Origin: Parapedobacter tibetensis
GTDB taxonomy: Bacteria; Bacteroidota; Bacteroidia; Sphingobacteriales; Sphingobacteriaceae
NCBI RefSeq assembly: GCF_024704835.1
Contig: NZ_JAMXBE010000001.1
Span: 372,001-436,000 of the forward strand
DNA: 64,000 bases
Direction: 5' to 3'
Shown one piece after another: positions 26,679 to 34,246 of the stretch. A program made the translations under genes and the position numbers. Within the stretch, counting starts at the first letter, position 1. Each line of letters opens with the position of its first letter. Below the pieces are notes generated by a model. The model saw only the letters and a list, made by a program, of their open reading frames with translations, was not told the origin of the DNA and made no database searches.

Positions 26679-27710
26679 TCATTTGCTATTCAATATTATC
26701 GTATCTCCTTTGGTCTCTATTCGCGCTTCAAGAATATTGGCTAAGGAATATAAAATACTCTCTCGGGAGCTGAGTGACACACGGCCATCTATGCGCTTGT
26801 TCAGCAAGGCTGTGTCTCGCACTACGATTTCCTGTCCGTACAGGTGTCGGAATTCTTGGATCATCTCAGCAACCGAAAGATTTACCGCCACCATATTGCG
26901 CGAGGTCCAGGACGTAGATTGACGAACCGGTTCGCCTACCGGTAACACCTGGGAGAGCCGACCCAATTGATACTGTACCTCGTCGCCGGCAACTAAAGTT
27001 CGTATGTCTGTAGGCGCATTTCTATCCCGTAGCTTGATTTTTCCTACTAGTAGCGAAACTGTAATGCTATTATCGCGGTTTTTGATATTAAATGTAGTAC
27101 CAAGCACGTCGATGGCTAGGTCTCCCGAGTAGGCGGTAAATAGACCTGATGCGGCCTTCTTACTTGGATCTACATTCAAATGCTTGACGTTGAGCATCAC
27201 CTCGCCCGTGGTATACACTTCTCTCCTGTCAAACCACTGCCAAGCACGACGGTACGTGACGGAAGAATTTGCATTGAGGTGTATGATGCTACTATCTGGC
27301 AGCGTTGCTGATCTGATCTCTCCGTTTCCCGTACTGATCGTGACGGTAGCCTGTACATACCATAGGATACCCAAAAAAAATCCAACGAACGCCGCTGCCG
27401 CACTTCCAATCCGGGCATAACGACGGATTCTTTTGCGGGTCTCCGCACGACTAGCGATGGCCGTGTCTATATCGGCATATAGTGCATCCGTAAATTGATC
27501 CGAAGGAATTATACGCGCTACCGACAATAGACGCTCAGCAACTAATCGTGCGTTATCGTAAGCCTCTGCATTAGGTGGATTCGATGCACGCCAGTCTCGC
27601 AAGGTCAATGCGGAGTCCAGGTCAGGATTTTTCAGGTGCGACATAAAGTCGGGATCGTCCAAAAAATCGAAGATTGTATAATCACAATATTTACCCATCA
27701 TTAAGGCCAT
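26679..27710 (-). CDS. FecR-family anti-sigma factor (locus A)
   Basis: 343 residues from the ATG at 27710 (ALMMGKYCDYTIFDFLDDPD); a TTG at 27731 would add seven residues. Cytoplasmic part to about 130; a single membrane helix near IGSAAAAFVGFFLGILWYV; FecR domain with STGNGEIRSATLPDSSIIHL and DLAIDVLGTTFNI; then a C-terminal STN-like DUF4974 segment (NLSVAEMIQEFRHLYGQEIV). It lies between the sigma factor and SusC genes, so it should couple ligand binding by SusC to sigma release. Confidence 0.92.
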   Translation of the reverse strand: MALMMGKYCDYTIFDFLDDPDFMSHLKNPDLDSALTLRDWRASNPPNAEAYDNARLVAERLLSVARIIPSDQFTDALYADIDTAIASRAETRKRIRRYARIGSAAAAFVGFFLGILWYVQATVTISTGNGEIRSATLPDSSIIHLNANSSVTYRRAWQWFDRREVYTTGEVMLNVKHLNVDPSKKAASGLFTAYSGDLAIDVLGTTFNIKNRDNSITVSLLVGKIKLRDRNAPTDIRTLVAGDEVQYQLGRLSQVLPVGEPVRQSTSWTSRNMVAVNLSVAEMIQEFRHLYGQEIVVRDTALLNKRIDGRVSLSSRESILYSLANILEARIETKGDTIILNSK

Positions 27711-27808
27711 GTTAAAAGGAAGACAATTCAAGAGTTCATTTTACCCCATGAAATTTTTATTTTTTTTGCAAAAAAATTAATACACTTAGCAGGAAGAAAA
27801 ATAAGGGG

Positions 27809-28405
27809 TTAGTAGTTCGAATATAACATTTTGACAAATGTTAAGAGCAGAACAATATCAGCTTTTGGCATCGACAAAAATTCCTTAAGCGATTCAATAG
27901 CGCGATGGTTCAATTTGTAGAGGCTTTTCACCGAGATGTTAGTAAGCGTTGCAATTTCCTCGTAACTAAGCTCTTCGAAATAGCGAAGATAGATGACCTC
28001 GCGCTGTTTGGGCGTCAGCTGATCTAGGGCGCGGATAATTTGTTGAGCCCGTCTATTATCTTCTTCATTTTTGATGATCTGGTTTTCCAGATTGAACTGC
28101 AGGGCAAATTCTTCTTTATACGTTATAGGACTCAACTTACCTTCCTTCAGCTGTGCATTGAGCAAGCGATTCTTTAGGGCTACCATCAGATAGTGCTTTG
28201 GGCGGGATATTTGGCTTAATTTTCCACGTCCCTCCCATAGCTGTTCGAAAATATCCTGAATAGCGTCTCTAACGAGCGCTTCATCTCCTACCTTACGCAT
28301 GCCATATTCATACAAGGGAGGTAGCAACATCCGATAGATGTACTCGAAGGCGGTTTTATCGCCAGAAAGGAAAAGGCTCCATTGTATATCTATCATATTG
28401 GTCAT
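27809..28405 (-). CDS. FecI-like ECF sigma factor (locus A)
   Basis: 198 residues. Region 2 lies at about 10-80 (DKTAFEYIYRMLLPPLYEYG, then VRDAIQDIFEQLWEGRGKL). Region 4 lies at about 130-185 (LTPKQREVIYLRYFEELSYE, with the HTH EEIATLTNISVKSLYKLNHR). It heads locus A. A TACATTTG box, matching the Bacteroidota -7 element, lies upstream on the minus strand at 28466-28459, about 55 bases from the start codon. Confidence 0.92.
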   Translation of the reverse strand: MTNMIDIQWSLFLSGDKTAFEYIYRMLLPPLYEYGMRKVGDEALVRDAIQDIFEQLWEGRGKLSQISRPKHYLMVALKNRLLNAQLKEGKLSPITYKEEFALQFNLENQIIKNEEDNRRAQQIIRALDQLTPKQREVIYLRYFEELSYEEIATLTNISVKSLYKLNHRAIESLKEFLSMPKADIVLLLTFVKMLYSNY

Positions 28406-28458
28406 CAGTCAGCGTGCCGAATAGGCTGTCTCTTCATTTGATCACTATTCACTGGTTA

Positions 28459-28466
28459 CAAATGTA
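28459..28466 (-). promoter_or_regulatory. Candidate -7 element of the locus A sigma operon
   Basis: The minus strand reads TACATTTG, an exact match to TAnnTTTG. The same eight bases lie upstream of the locus B sigma gene (42386-42379). No clear TTTG at the -33 distance was seen, so this is half a promoter only. Confidence 0.35.
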
Positions 28467-28481
28467 AACATACATTTCCAA

Positions 28482-28904
28482 ATGGATTTACAGCGCCCGT
28501 GCAGCGGGTGCACGACAAAATGCAGATTAAGCGGCAGATTTAGCAAAATCCTTCCTCGAATTGGATATACCGCTTCGGTTGACGCCATGCTGTGCGACCT
28601 GGTGATCATGCGTATCCACATCGATGTATTATTCGAACATGCCGCAGACGAGCAGTTGATAAAAAACTACCCATGGCCAAAATATGTCGCCTACCATCCC
28701 AGCGAAAAAGAAGTCGGCCTGGTCATGCTTTACGCCATCGAATTCATCCGGCAACCAAATGAATCGTCAGTGAGGGATGTGTATATCCATGACAGGAATA
28801 ATGCGGAATGCGGACACGTTTGTAAGGAAATCTTCGACCGGAAGGGGAATAATCCTTCGGCGATGCTGTGTAGATATATACAAGGGTTTAAGAGGAAATC
28901 GTAA
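28482..28904 (+). CDS. Small protein of unknown function on the accessory island
   Basis: 140 residues; I do not recognise it. The first in-frame ATG is used, but the conserved-looking part begins near residue 42 (MRIHIDVLFEHAADEQLIKN), so a later start is possible. It has six cysteines (CSGCTTKC at the N-terminus, then AMLCDL, AECGHVC and AMLCRY), which could bind metal, and a basic tail (GFKRKS). No signal peptide or membrane segment. It is divergent from the locus A sigma gene and 63 bases ahead of the HTH/nucleotidyltransferase pair on the same strand. It could be a relict gene. Confidence 0.45.
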   Translation: MDLQRPCSGCTTKCRLSGRFSKILPRIGYTASVDAMLCDLVIMRIHIDVLFEHAADEQLIKNYPWPKYVAYHPSEKEVGLVMLYAIEFIRQPNESSVRDVYIHDRNNAECGHVCKEIFDRKGNNPSAMLCRYIQGFKRKS

Positions 28905-28921
28905 TATTTTAACATCGATTC

Positions 28922-28963
28922 ATAATTCATGATTTGTGAATTGTGAATTATTTGCGATATTTG
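28922..28963 (+). promoter_or_regulatory. Promoter with overlapping palindrome, probably giving a leaderless message
   Basis: TTTG (28933-28936), 19 bases, then GATATTTG (28956-28963) fits the Bacteroidota promoter with one mismatch. The expected transcript start falls at or within a few bases of the ATG at 28968. A perfect 8-base inverted repeat, ATAATTCA (28922-28929) and TGAATTAT (28944-28951), brackets the -33 box. It would suit a dimeric repressor such as the HTH protein encoded next. Confidence 0.55.
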
Positions 28964-28967
28964 GTTT

Positions 28968-29492
28968 ATGAAGCAACACAAAGGGATGCGCCCTCATGAT
29001 ATTGCTGTTTTGCTCAAGATAGCAATTACCGAAGGTACATGGATGAGCAAGGATTTGTCTGATGCGCTGAAAATAAGTCAAGCAGAAATCAGCTACTCAC
29101 TCAATCGCTCTGCCACAGCTGGTCTAATAGACCACACGAAACGCAAGGTGATGCGCAACGCATTACTTGAATTTATACGGTATGGTCTGCCCTATATATT
29201 TCCTCCAGAAAAGGGGCCAATGGCAAAGGGCGTACCCACTGCGTTTTCTGCGCCTGTAATGTCGTCGCAGATAGTGGGGAGTGGAATCGTGGTATGGCCA
29301 CATATGCAGGGAAATGCAAGAGGAGAATCAATATCGCCACTTTACCCGAATGCAGTAGACGTGGCGCTGCAGGATGAACAGATGTACGACCTACTGGCAT
29401 TGATAGATGTGATGCGCATAGGAAAGGTGCGGGAAAAGGAAATCGCCATAAAACAACTTAAAAACCTGATAGGAAATAAAATACATGCATGA
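28968..29492 (+). CDS. HTH (MarR/winged-helix-like) regulator, likely antitoxin partner
   Basis: 174 residues, cytoplasmic. A helix-turn-helix occupies about 20-62 (EGTWMSKDLSDALKISQAEI, then SYSLNRSATAGLIDH). The C-terminal part (about 75-174) holds a Pro/Gly-rich stretch (YGLPYIFPPEKGPMAKGVPT) and a closing helix (REKEIAIKQLKNLIG). Its last codons overlap the next gene by 8 bases, so the two are translationally coupled. The arrangement of a small DNA-binding protein followed by a nucleotidyltransferase is that of type IV-like toxin-antitoxin pairs (AbiEi/AbiEii style). A palindrome over its promoter fits autoregulation. Confidence 0.8.
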   Translation: MKQHKGMRPHDIAVLLKIAITEGTWMSKDLSDALKISQAEISYSLNRSATAGLIDHTKRKVMRNALLEFIRYGLPYIFPPEKGPMAKGVPTAFSAPVMSSQIVGSGIVVWPHMQGNARGESISPLYPNAVDVALQDEQMYDLLALIDVMRIGKVREKEIAIKQLKNLIGNKIHA

Positions 29493-30177
29493 AAACCTAG
29501 TAAGAATAAGTGCCGTATCCCGGATACTTGAAGGATTGCAACAGCCGTATGTATTCGTAGGCGGTGCTACGGTATCACTGTATGCTTCTGAACCCATCGT
29601 TGCCGAACACATCAGACCAACAGATGACGTGGACGTAGTGATTGAACTTGCTTCTTATGCGGGATATGCGCAAATAGACGAACGTCTCAGGGATATCGGC
29701 TTCGTAAATGATGTGGAATCAGGCGTACTGTGTAGATATCGTGTACACGGGATAATAGTGGATATCATGCCTACTGACTCATCTGTAATCGGCTTTAGCA
29801 ATCGTTGGTATCCCGATGCTTTCCGGCAAGCAGTGCCAAGGATGCTCTACGATGGTACAGAAGTTTTGATTTTTTCGCTACCCTATTTTGTCGCTTCGAA
29901 ATGGGAGGCTTTCCTGTCGCGGGGAAAGGGCGACTACAGGATGAGCAAGGATTTTGAAGATCTTGTGTACATTTTTCAACACTGCAGGGATTTTCAAGGG
30001 CAAATGGCCATCGCTCCAGGGGATGTAATGGATTATCTAAGAAACGAACTAGGTAACCGGATAAACTCAGTTGATTTTGAAGAAGGGATATTGTGCCATA
30101 TGGAAGGAGGCTACTACGGAGTTGATGTGGTTGAAATTATATCCAAAGTAAAACTCAGCTTGAACATGGAATTATAA
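29485..30177 (+). CDS. Nucleotidyltransferase, AbiEii-like candidate toxin
   Basis: 230 residues, cytoplasmic. The Pol-beta-type core is visible: YVFVGGATVSLY with Gly 26-Gly 27, then RPTDDVDVVIEL with the metal-binding Asp 48 and Asp 50. Later blocks are IIVDIMPTD, GFSNRWYPDAF and KWEAFLSRGKGDYRMSKDFE followed by DLVYIF, the pattern seen in AbiEii-type proteins. Such enzymes transfer nucleotides to tRNA or other targets and can arrest growth; the target here is unknown. It overlaps the HTH gene by 8 bases. The catalytic residues look complete, so the module may be active. Confidence 0.82.
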   Translation: MHENLVRISAVSRILEGLQQPYVFVGGATVSLYASEPIVAEHIRPTDDVDVVIELASYAGYAQIDERLRDIGFVNDVESGVLCRYRVHGIIVDIMPTDSSVIGFSNRWYPDAFRQAVPRMLYDGTEVLIFSLPYFVASKWEAFLSRGKGDYRMSKDFEDLVYIFQHCRDFQGQMAIAPGDVMDYLRNELGNRINSVDFEEGILCHMEGGYYGVDVVEIISKVKLSLNMEL

Positions 30178-30257
30178 ATCTAAGCATTTCGGCGTCAACT
30201 GGAAAAATTATGCGAACTATACCTGCACTGAAGCTCACTTACCTTTTTCCAACTACA

Positions 30258-30500
30258 TTAGACTCTCGAGAGGCGGCCACCCGTTTTTATTCCGGTTTCT
30301 TTTTGGAACGAATTTAACTTATACTGGCTACGGAAAAATTCAGCAAACTGAGGATCACCTTCGTTAAACTCAATGTGCGGTTTGTAGCAGCCCAGCGGGT
30401 CTTCCTTGCGGCTTATGAATCTTTTGCGCTCCCAAAAGTAAAAGGATACAGTGGCTGAAATAAAAATCGCGATAATTGGCAAAAACGATGTGATTTCCAT
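30258..30500 (-). CDS. Small single-pass membrane protein, unknown
   Basis: 80 residues. One hydrophobic helix at about 5-23 (SFLPIIAIFISATVSFYFW) is followed by a basic loop (ERKRFISRKEDP) and a soluble tail with no known motif. An N-out or N-in anchor cannot be told apart. It converges with the nucleotidyltransferase gene and no terminator was seen between them. The open frame is plausible but short, so it may be spurious. Confidence 0.4.
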   Translation of the reverse strand: MEITSFLPIIAIFISATVSFYFWERKRFISRKEDPLGCYKPHIEFNEGDPQFAEFFRSQYKLNSFQKETGIKTGGRLSRV

Positions 30501-30586
30501 GGTAAAAGACTATAAAATTAAGAAACAAAAATACCATTTTCATTTGACCTGAGGCTACCGGGTGCACAGATTTCCGTTACTAACTT

Positions 30587-30790
30587 TTATCGTCCCCGTT
30601 TGCAACGGGGACGGGCGAGAAAGGCGATTGCATCCATCCGCCCGATGGGCTGCCTGTTGGTAAACGTGTCTGACACACTGATTCGGTCTTTTGGCACCGT
30701 CTCCAGAATGGCTTCCGTATTTAGTAATTTCAATAAAAAAGTAGGGGTTCCCGTGTCGTACCAGAATGGCTTGTATCGTTTGTTCAACCA
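30587..30790 (-). pseudogene. C-terminal-side fragment of an AAA-ATPase-like/PD-(D/E)XK protein
   Basis: The minus strand reads RYKPFWYDTGTPTFLLKLL, then a segment ending PKDRISVSDTF. The W(Y/F)-TGTPTFLLKLL block is characteristic of the common Bacteroidota protein that has an AAA-ATPase-like domain followed by a PD-(D/E)XK-type domain. Only about 65 residues survive: the frame is closed by a stop just upstream and ends ARPRCKRGR inside a hairpin. No start codon other than TTG exists. It is a relict of a former accessory gene on the island. Confidence 0.6.
30591..30613. repeat. REP-like perfect hairpin
   Basis: CGTCCCCGTT (30591-30600) and AACGGGGACG (30604-30613) form a perfect 10-bp stem with a 3-base loop. 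It lies at the end of the ATPase-like fragment. On the minus strand it is followed by ATAAAAG, too poor in T for a good terminator, so an extragenic palindromic element is the better reading. Confidence 0.55.
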
Positions 30791-30813
30791 TTACACCCCA
30801 TCTATTCCATCTA

Positions 30814-31998
30814 TTAGGACATTGCCTTTGCCAGCGCCTGGTCAATTTCGTCCTTCGAGGCTTTATACAGGATGATCTTTCCCCCCTTATCCAGCAGAAT
30901 GTATGTAGGTAAGTAGGGAGTCATGTACAGTTCACCCACCCGGGCCGGCATGTTTTTTCTTGGGAACTCATCAGCCACCTGGATCCAGGGCATCTGCTCG
31001 GCTTCCAGGGCCTTGAACCAGTCCGACCACTTGGAATCGTTGGTGATGCCGACGATTTCTAATCCTTTGTCGTGGTACTTGGCGTATACTTCCTTCCAAT
31101 GCGGGATGGCTTGCCGGCACGGCACGCACCAGCTAGCCCAGAAGTCGAGCAGCACGTAGTTGCCCCGCAGGGACGACAGCGTGAATTCAGTACTGTCCGG
31201 CGTAAGCAATGTAAAGTCAGGCGCTACATTCCCCGGCAGGAGGGTCTTTCTTTTTTCCACAGCGGAGGTCAAGCGCTTGACATAAACCGAGGTATCGGCC
31301 GGCGCCCGGAAGGTGGCCAATAGGCGTTCCAGCTCCTCCAACGACATCGATTCGTTGAACGTGTGGTAGTTTCCCAACAGGTAGGCCCCGGCGGCCTGTT
31401 TCGGATTGGCGGCCACCACGCTGTCTATCCAACGGATTTCCCATTGATTTTTTTTCTGGGAAAGGGGTTGTATCTGGGCACGGACGGCCTCTCTGGTTTC
31501 CTGATCAGCGGCGGCTTCATATTGTTTGTTAAATAACTCAAATTGCTGTTTGAACCTTACATGCTGGGGGTCATTCTCGAAGGCGGTAAGGATATCCTGG
31601 TTGGCTGAGCCGCTCACCGCATATTGCGTGATAGTCGCACCGACGACCCCACCATAGGCAGAATAATCATAATGTTTGGCGTCAGTCGTATCGGCTTCCA
31701 CGGTCAGTTTGTCGGGCTCAACGAAAACAGGGAAAGACCAGTTGCCCGGTTCAATGGTGAGTGTAAGCAACTCGGGCTGCGTGATGGTGCCCTGCAGCGT
31801 AAATCGGCCACCTTCAAAGGCCACGCTGTCTACGGTATGGCTGCTGCGGTCCGTGGGGTCCGAGCGGATCAGTTTGACGCTTCCTTCGGGAATGCCCTCC
31901 AGCTTGCCGGTCAGTATGTATGTGTCATTCGGTGTGTTTGACGCGCAGCCATAGCCTAGCCATAGCACCAGTGCGCAGTAAAATGGGGTATTCTTCAT
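30814..31998 (-). CDS. TlpA-like thioredoxin lipoprotein (locus B, fourth)
   Basis: 394 residues. The lipobox LVLWLGYGCAS anchors it to a membrane. A DUF4369-type domain (YILTGKLEGIPEGSVKLIRS) is followed by a helical linker and a thioredoxin fold with FWASWCVPCRQAIPHWKEVY and the cis-Pro block MTPYLPTYILLDKGGKIILY. Its start codon overlaps the stop of the preceding TlpA-like gene (ATGA), so the two are coupled. It closes locus B. Unlike the other three of the locus it is a lipoprotein. Confidence 0.92.
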   Translation of the reverse strand: MKNTPFYCALVLWLGYGCASNTPNDTYILTGKLEGIPEGSVKLIRSDPTDRSSHTVDSVAFEGGRFTLQGTITQPELLTLTIEPGNWSFPVFVEPDKLTVEADTTDAKHYDYSAYGGVVGATITQYAVSGSANQDILTAFENDPQHVRFKQQFELFNKQYEAAADQETREAVRAQIQPLSQKKNQWEIRWIDSVVAANPKQAAGAYLLGNYHTFNESMSLEELERLLATFRAPADTSVYVKRLTSAVEKRKTLLPGNVAPDFTLLTPDSTEFTLSSLRGNYVLLDFWASWCVPCRQAIPHWKEVYAKYHDKGLEIVGITNDSKWSDWFKALEAEQMPWIQVADEFPRKNMPARVGELYMTPYLPTYILLDKGGKIILYKASKDEIDQALAKAMS

Positions 31999-33107
31999 TT
32001 GTCTAAAATTTCTGCAAGTGTTTCTTCCAATGCTTCGCCTCGAAGGTTTTTTGCAACGATCTTACCGTTGGGATCGACCAGGAAGTTGGCCGGGATCGAT
32101 CCCACGGCGTATTGCTTGGACACAGCATTGTTCCATCCCTGCAGGTCGGATACCTGCGTCCAGGGCAAGCCGTCCTTTTCGATGGCTGCCAGCCAGTCGG
32201 CTTTCTTGCCGGGATTGTCGAGCGAAACACCAAGCACCGTGAAGTTCTTGTCCTGGAATTTTTTGTAAGCGGCCACTACATGCGGATTTTCCTTGCGGCA
32301 GGGTACGCACCAACTCGCCCAGAAGTCGATCAGCACGTATTGGCCGCGGAAGTCGCGCAGGGATACCGGCTTGCCGTCGGGATCGTTTTGCGTGAAATCG
32401 GGTGCGGACTGGCCTACGGCAGTCGCTTTAATGCCCGCGATGCGTTGGGCCAGGTCCCTGGCAGGCGTGTTGTTTTTGGCCGTCTCATCCAGCCCATCCA
32501 GTAGCTTTTCCTGCTCATCGATATCCAGCTGCCGGAGTTCCATGCGGATAGCCCATGCGCTGATGGGAGACGCGGGATGGCCTTTAATCCATTGAATGGT
32601 TTTTTCCTGCCGCTTGGCCGAGAAGCGATCAAGCTCGGGCTGGAGGGCTTTCAGCGCTACTGTGTCCTGCTCGCTGTATAGTTCATTCGCCTTCTGGTAT
32701 ATTGCCTCGGCTTCTTTGTCGCGGGTGGTGGCAACGAAATCGCTATACGCTTCCACCCAAGGACTTCCGGACAGTGCTGCGTCCTTAAACAACGGGCCGT
32801 CGCCGTTGATGCTCAGGTTGCCCGGATCCAGGTAAAGGCTGAGCGTTGAATTCGGGTCTCGGTAGTTGCGCCCGATGCTGAACAAGTACATATTGCCTTC
32901 GCCGGGGGCGATCGGGATGGACAGAGAAAATCCGCCCAGTTCGGTTTTCACCGAATCGCGCCGATCGTTGCCGCCCTGTTCGCGGTAGTACACCCATTGG
33001 TCTGCGGGCAGGTTTTTAATGTGCGCCGTGACGGTAAGGCCCGGCTGCTGCCCCGAACCCGATAGGGCTACGGCGAGCAACGTGATTGATAGGATTGTCT
33101 TTTTCAT
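31995..33107 (-). CDS. TlpA-like thioredoxin (locus B, third)
   Basis: 370 residues from the ATG at 33107; an upstream TTG at 33119 would overlap the preceding gene. Signal peptide KKTILSITLLAVALSGSGQ, DUF4369-like domain (LTVTAHIKNLPADQWVYYRE), then a thioredoxin fold with FWASWCVPCRKENPHVVAAY and SIPANFLVDPNGKIVAKNLR. It overlaps the next gene by 4 bases. The C-terminal half is close to 33116-34201 (both end in AKNLRGE...L.E(I/L)), so it may be a local duplicate. Confidence 0.93.
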   Translation of the reverse strand: MKKTILSITLLAVALSGSGQQPGLTVTAHIKNLPADQWVYYREQGGNDRRDSVKTELGGFSLSIPIAPGEGNMYLFSIGRNYRDPNSTLSLYLDPGNLSINGDGPLFKDAALSGSPWVEAYSDFVATTRDKEAEAIYQKANELYSEQDTVALKALQPELDRFSAKRQEKTIQWIKGHPASPISAWAIRMELRQLDIDEQEKLLDGLDETAKNNTPARDLAQRIAGIKATAVGQSAPDFTQNDPDGKPVSLRDFRGQYVLIDFWASWCVPCRKENPHVVAAYKKFQDKNFTVLGVSLDNPGKKADWLAAIEKDGLPWTQVSDLQGWNNAVSKQYAVGSIPANFLVDPNGKIVAKNLRGEALEETLAEILDK

Positions 33108-33115
33108 GGTATCGA

Positions 33116-34201
33116 TCAATTAAAAAGTTCTGCTAGTTTTTTCTGGAGCATTTCCCCCCGTAGGTTCTTTGCAATGATTTTTCCCTCGGGATTGACCAGC
33201 AACGTGCTGGGGATGCCCTGTATCCCATAATAGGTAGACACTTCGTTACGGAAGCCTTTCAGGTCAGAGACCTGCGCCCAGGGCATGCCGTCCTCCTGGA
33301 TGGCTTTTTTCCATTTTTCACCATCTTCGTCCAAAGATATGCCAACCACGGTGAAGTTCTTGTCCTTATACCGGTCATAGGCTTTCAGGACGTTGGGATT
33401 TTCAGCACGGCAAGGCCCACACCAGCTGGCCCAGAAATCCACCAGCACATACTTGCCCTTGAAGTCCGAAAAGCGTACGGGTTCACCTGAGGTATCGGGC
33501 AGGGTAAAATCGAGCATCGTGGAACCTATCGAGCTGCGCTTCAGTACGTCCAGTCGTTCGGTAAGCTGCTTGCCGGCCGCCGTCTGGATGGCGGAAGCGT
33601 CCAAGAGACCGTACATTGATTTTATATCTTCATAATCGCCCATCACTGCACGGTCTGCCACGAGACTAGTGCTGAAGGCGCTTTTCGGATGAGCCGCAAT
33701 GTATTGTTGAGTCCTTTCACGCCGTTGGGCGCGGATGGCTTCCAATTTCTCCTCGATTGCAAGCTGTTCTTCCGGGCTGACCTTTCCGTACTGCCGGTAG
33801 AGCGGCGATTGCTGGTCGGTCAGGTCCTTCAGCGAACGCGCAAATGCATCGGCTTCGTCCTGTACGCTGGATCCACTGACTTTCAGTTCGTTGATCGCAT
33901 CGGCCTTTCCTTTGATCTTGATTGCACCTTGCTCGGCGAAGAACTCGAAATACCGAGCAGGGAACTTCAGGTATACTTTCTGCGGCTCCGGCATTTCGGC
34001 CTGCCAGGTAAACCGCCCCCCCTTCGTGTATACCGTATCCGATTTGGTGGTATCACCTTGCCGGTAACTGACGGTAATCTGCGTGTCTTCCAGCCCGTCG
34101 ATATTGCCTTTCACGCGGGTTTTCTGGGCATGGGCTCCAACTACTGCAAACAGCGAGAGCAGGACACAAAAAATCGATTTCTTATTGTTATACATCATCA
34201 T
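33116..34201 (-). CDS. TlpA-like thioredoxin (locus B, second)
   Basis: 361 residues with signal peptide to AHAQ (about 25), DUF4369 domain (TRVKGNIDGLEDTQITVSYR), a charged helical linker (about 120-190) and a thioredoxin fold with FWASWCGPCRAENPNVLKAY, then STYYGIQGIPSTLLVNPEGK. It is the counterpart of 17262-18338 in locus A, with near-identical wording around the active site and the same length. It lies 45 bases after the first TlpA-like gene and 8 before the third. Role: periplasmic thiol-disulfide exchange. Confidence 0.93.
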   Translation of the reverse strand: MMMYNNKKSIFCVLLSLFAVVGAHAQKTRVKGNIDGLEDTQITVSYRQGDTTKSDTVYTKGGRFTWQAEMPEPQKVYLKFPARYFEFFAEQGAIKIKGKADAINELKVSGSSVQDEADAFARSLKDLTDQQSPLYRQYGKVSPEEQLAIEEKLEAIRAQRRERTQQYIAAHPKSAFSTSLVADRAVMGDYEDIKSMYGLLDASAIQTAAGKQLTERLDVLKRSSIGSTMLDFTLPDTSGEPVRFSDFKGKYVLVDFWASWCGPCRAENPNVLKAYDRYKDKNFTVVGISLDEDGEKWKKAIQEDGMPWAQVSDLKGFRNEVSTYYGIQGIPSTLLVNPEGKIIAKNLRGEMLQKKLAELFN

Positions 34202-34246
34202 GTTTTTGATTAGGGATATAAGTGAATATTTTAGTTAATTATCAAA

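Noticed and set aside
30555-30845. 96-codon minus-strand frame
   Set aside because: Overlaps the ATPase-like relict in another frame and the end of a TlpA gene; no protein character.
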